This document shows positions 5,007 through 5,336 of a stretch of DNA of 5,336 bases, in pieces; within the stretch, counting starts at the first letter, position 1; the number at the start of each line of letters is the position of its first letter. Under the pieces are notes generated by a model that made no database searches, was not told where the DNA came from, and worked only from the letters and a program-made list of their open reading frames with translations. Location: positions 1-5,336 of the forward strand of contig CAIQIY010000087.1 in assembly GCA_903871975.1 (NCBI GenBank), read 5' to 3'. A program made the position numbers and the translations under genes. This DNA is from an uncultured Chloroflexota bacterium (GTDB lineage: Bacteria > Chloroflexota > Chloroflexia > Chloroflexales > Roseiflexaceae).

Positions 5007-5282
5007 CGCGACCTCTTCCTTGTGTTTGCGGAACAGCACATCGCGCTCGGTGCCACGCAGGGTGCGCGAGTAGCTGTCGAGGATGCGCTCGACTTCGGTG
5101 TCGATCTCATCTTCGATGGCCAGGTCGGCGCTGATCGCCGCGGCAATGGCACGGATGCGCAGCGTCCGCGCTTCGGTTGGTCGCTGGCCGTTCGGCGGGC
5201 GGTATTCGAGCGCACCGCGTTCGGCGAGCTCGTCGGACAGCCGTTCGGCGATCCGTTGGATCTTCTCGGGCGTCAAGCGCAT
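4983..5282 (-). CDS. DUF507 family protein
   Basis: This 99-residue protein matches the DUF507 family, small cytosolic helical proteins of unknown function. Typical features are the MRLTPEKIQRIAERL start (1-15), the acidic core AIEDEIDTEVERIL (55-68), and the basic C-terminal block with RDVLFRKHKEEVARRRGY (80-97). It is mainly alpha-helical by composition, with no cysteines, membrane segment or signal peptide. Length is normal for the family. GGGAGG lies 5 nt before the ATG (5288-5293). The start is 12 nt downstream of the stop of another minus-strand gene, so it is probably the second gene of an operon. In some bacteria DUF507 genes occur as adjacent pairs, but the 13 visible residues of the upstream gene do not look like a DUF507 C-terminus. 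Its stop overlaps that of the nucleotidyltransferase by 4 nt. Confidence 0.88.
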   Translation of the reverse strand: MRLTPEKIQRIAERLSDELAERGALEYRPPNGQRPTEARTLRIRAIAAAISADLAIEDEIDTEVERILDSYSRTLRGTERDVLFRKHKEEVARRRGYTL

Positions 5283-5294
5283 CGCGGCCTCCCG

Positions 5295-5336
5295 TCACAA
5301 TTGCACCCGGCCCAGTTCGGCCTCGAGGCGCTGCAC
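5295..5336 (-). CDS. C-terminal end of an unidentified gene cut by the right window end
   Basis: A minus-strand frame enters from the right edge and ends at a TGA at 5295-5297 with the residues VQRLEAELGRVQL. The spacing of charged and leucine residues suggests an amphipathic helix. It cannot be assigned to a family from 13 residues. The 12-nt gap to the DUF507 start, with the ribosome binding site inside it, supports a genuine stop of an upstream gene in the same operon. The adjacent minus frame is also open to the edge, so the call is tentative. Confidence 0.5.
   Translation of the reverse strand: MQRLEAELGRVQL

Noticed and set aside
82..5282. A novel defence, CRISPR or mobile system
   Set aside because: There are no spaced direct repeats, nucleases, transposases, integrases, toxins or phage-like genes. 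All complete genes but DUF507 belong to recognisable enzyme families.

Overview
This is a GC-rich bacterial chromosomal segment, by eye roughly two thirds G+C. It is densely coded and holds seven complete protein genes plus two gene tails cut by the window ends. I see no rRNA, tRNA, CRISPR array, insertion sequence, phage gene or attachment site. The mix of a DUF507 protein, a GalU-like nucleotidyltransferase with an AAGRxQR signature, and promoters of the TGCTACAAT/TATAAT type with strong Shine-Dalgarno sites fits Chloroflexota best. That placement is an inference from recalled family distributions and not a proof.

Layout, left to right. (1) A probable plus-strand gene tail ends at 37, inside a strong hairpin. 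(2) A minus-strand double-SIS-domain protein resembles the isomerase half of GlmS (82-1104). (3) A plus-strand 130-residue VOC/glyoxalase-fold protein starts at 1194. (4) A minus-strand TIM-barrel sugar-phosphate isomerase/epimerase-like protein spans 1571-2380. (5) A plus-strand 2-keto-4-pentenoate hydratase/FAH-fold protein spans 2504-3334. (6) A minus-strand S51 (cyanophycinase/dipeptidase E-type) peptidase spans 3359-4054. (7) A plus-strand GalU-like sugar-phosphate nucleotidyltransferase spans 4144-4986. (8) A minus-strand DUF507 protein spans 4983-5282. It follows, 12 nt downstream on the same strand, an unidentified gene of which only the last 13 codons are present.

The most unusual thing is the architecture. 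From the left tail to the DUF507 gene, every gene lies on the opposite strand to its neighbour, so there are three compact divergent intergenic regions (89, 123 and 89 nt). The complete convergent junctions overlap by 16 nt, are separated by 24 nt, or overlap by 4 nt. Recognisable promoters sit in the divergent regions: TTGACA with an extended -10 for the VOC gene, an extended TGCTACAAT for the sugar isomerase, and a perfect TATAAT followed by a start-site palindrome for the nucleotidyltransferase. Each gene is therefore probably transcribed alone or coordinated with its divergent partner.

Several products act on small carbon compounds: sugar phosphates and amino sugars, 2-keto acids, and nucleotide sugars. 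No two form an obvious pathway, and there are no transporters or dedicated regulators. I see ordinary housekeeping and accessory metabolic genes, not a clear new defence or mobile system. The points most worth following up are the alternating layout, the altered signature of the nucleotidyltransferase, the palindrome over its start site, and the stand-alone GlmS-like isomerase.
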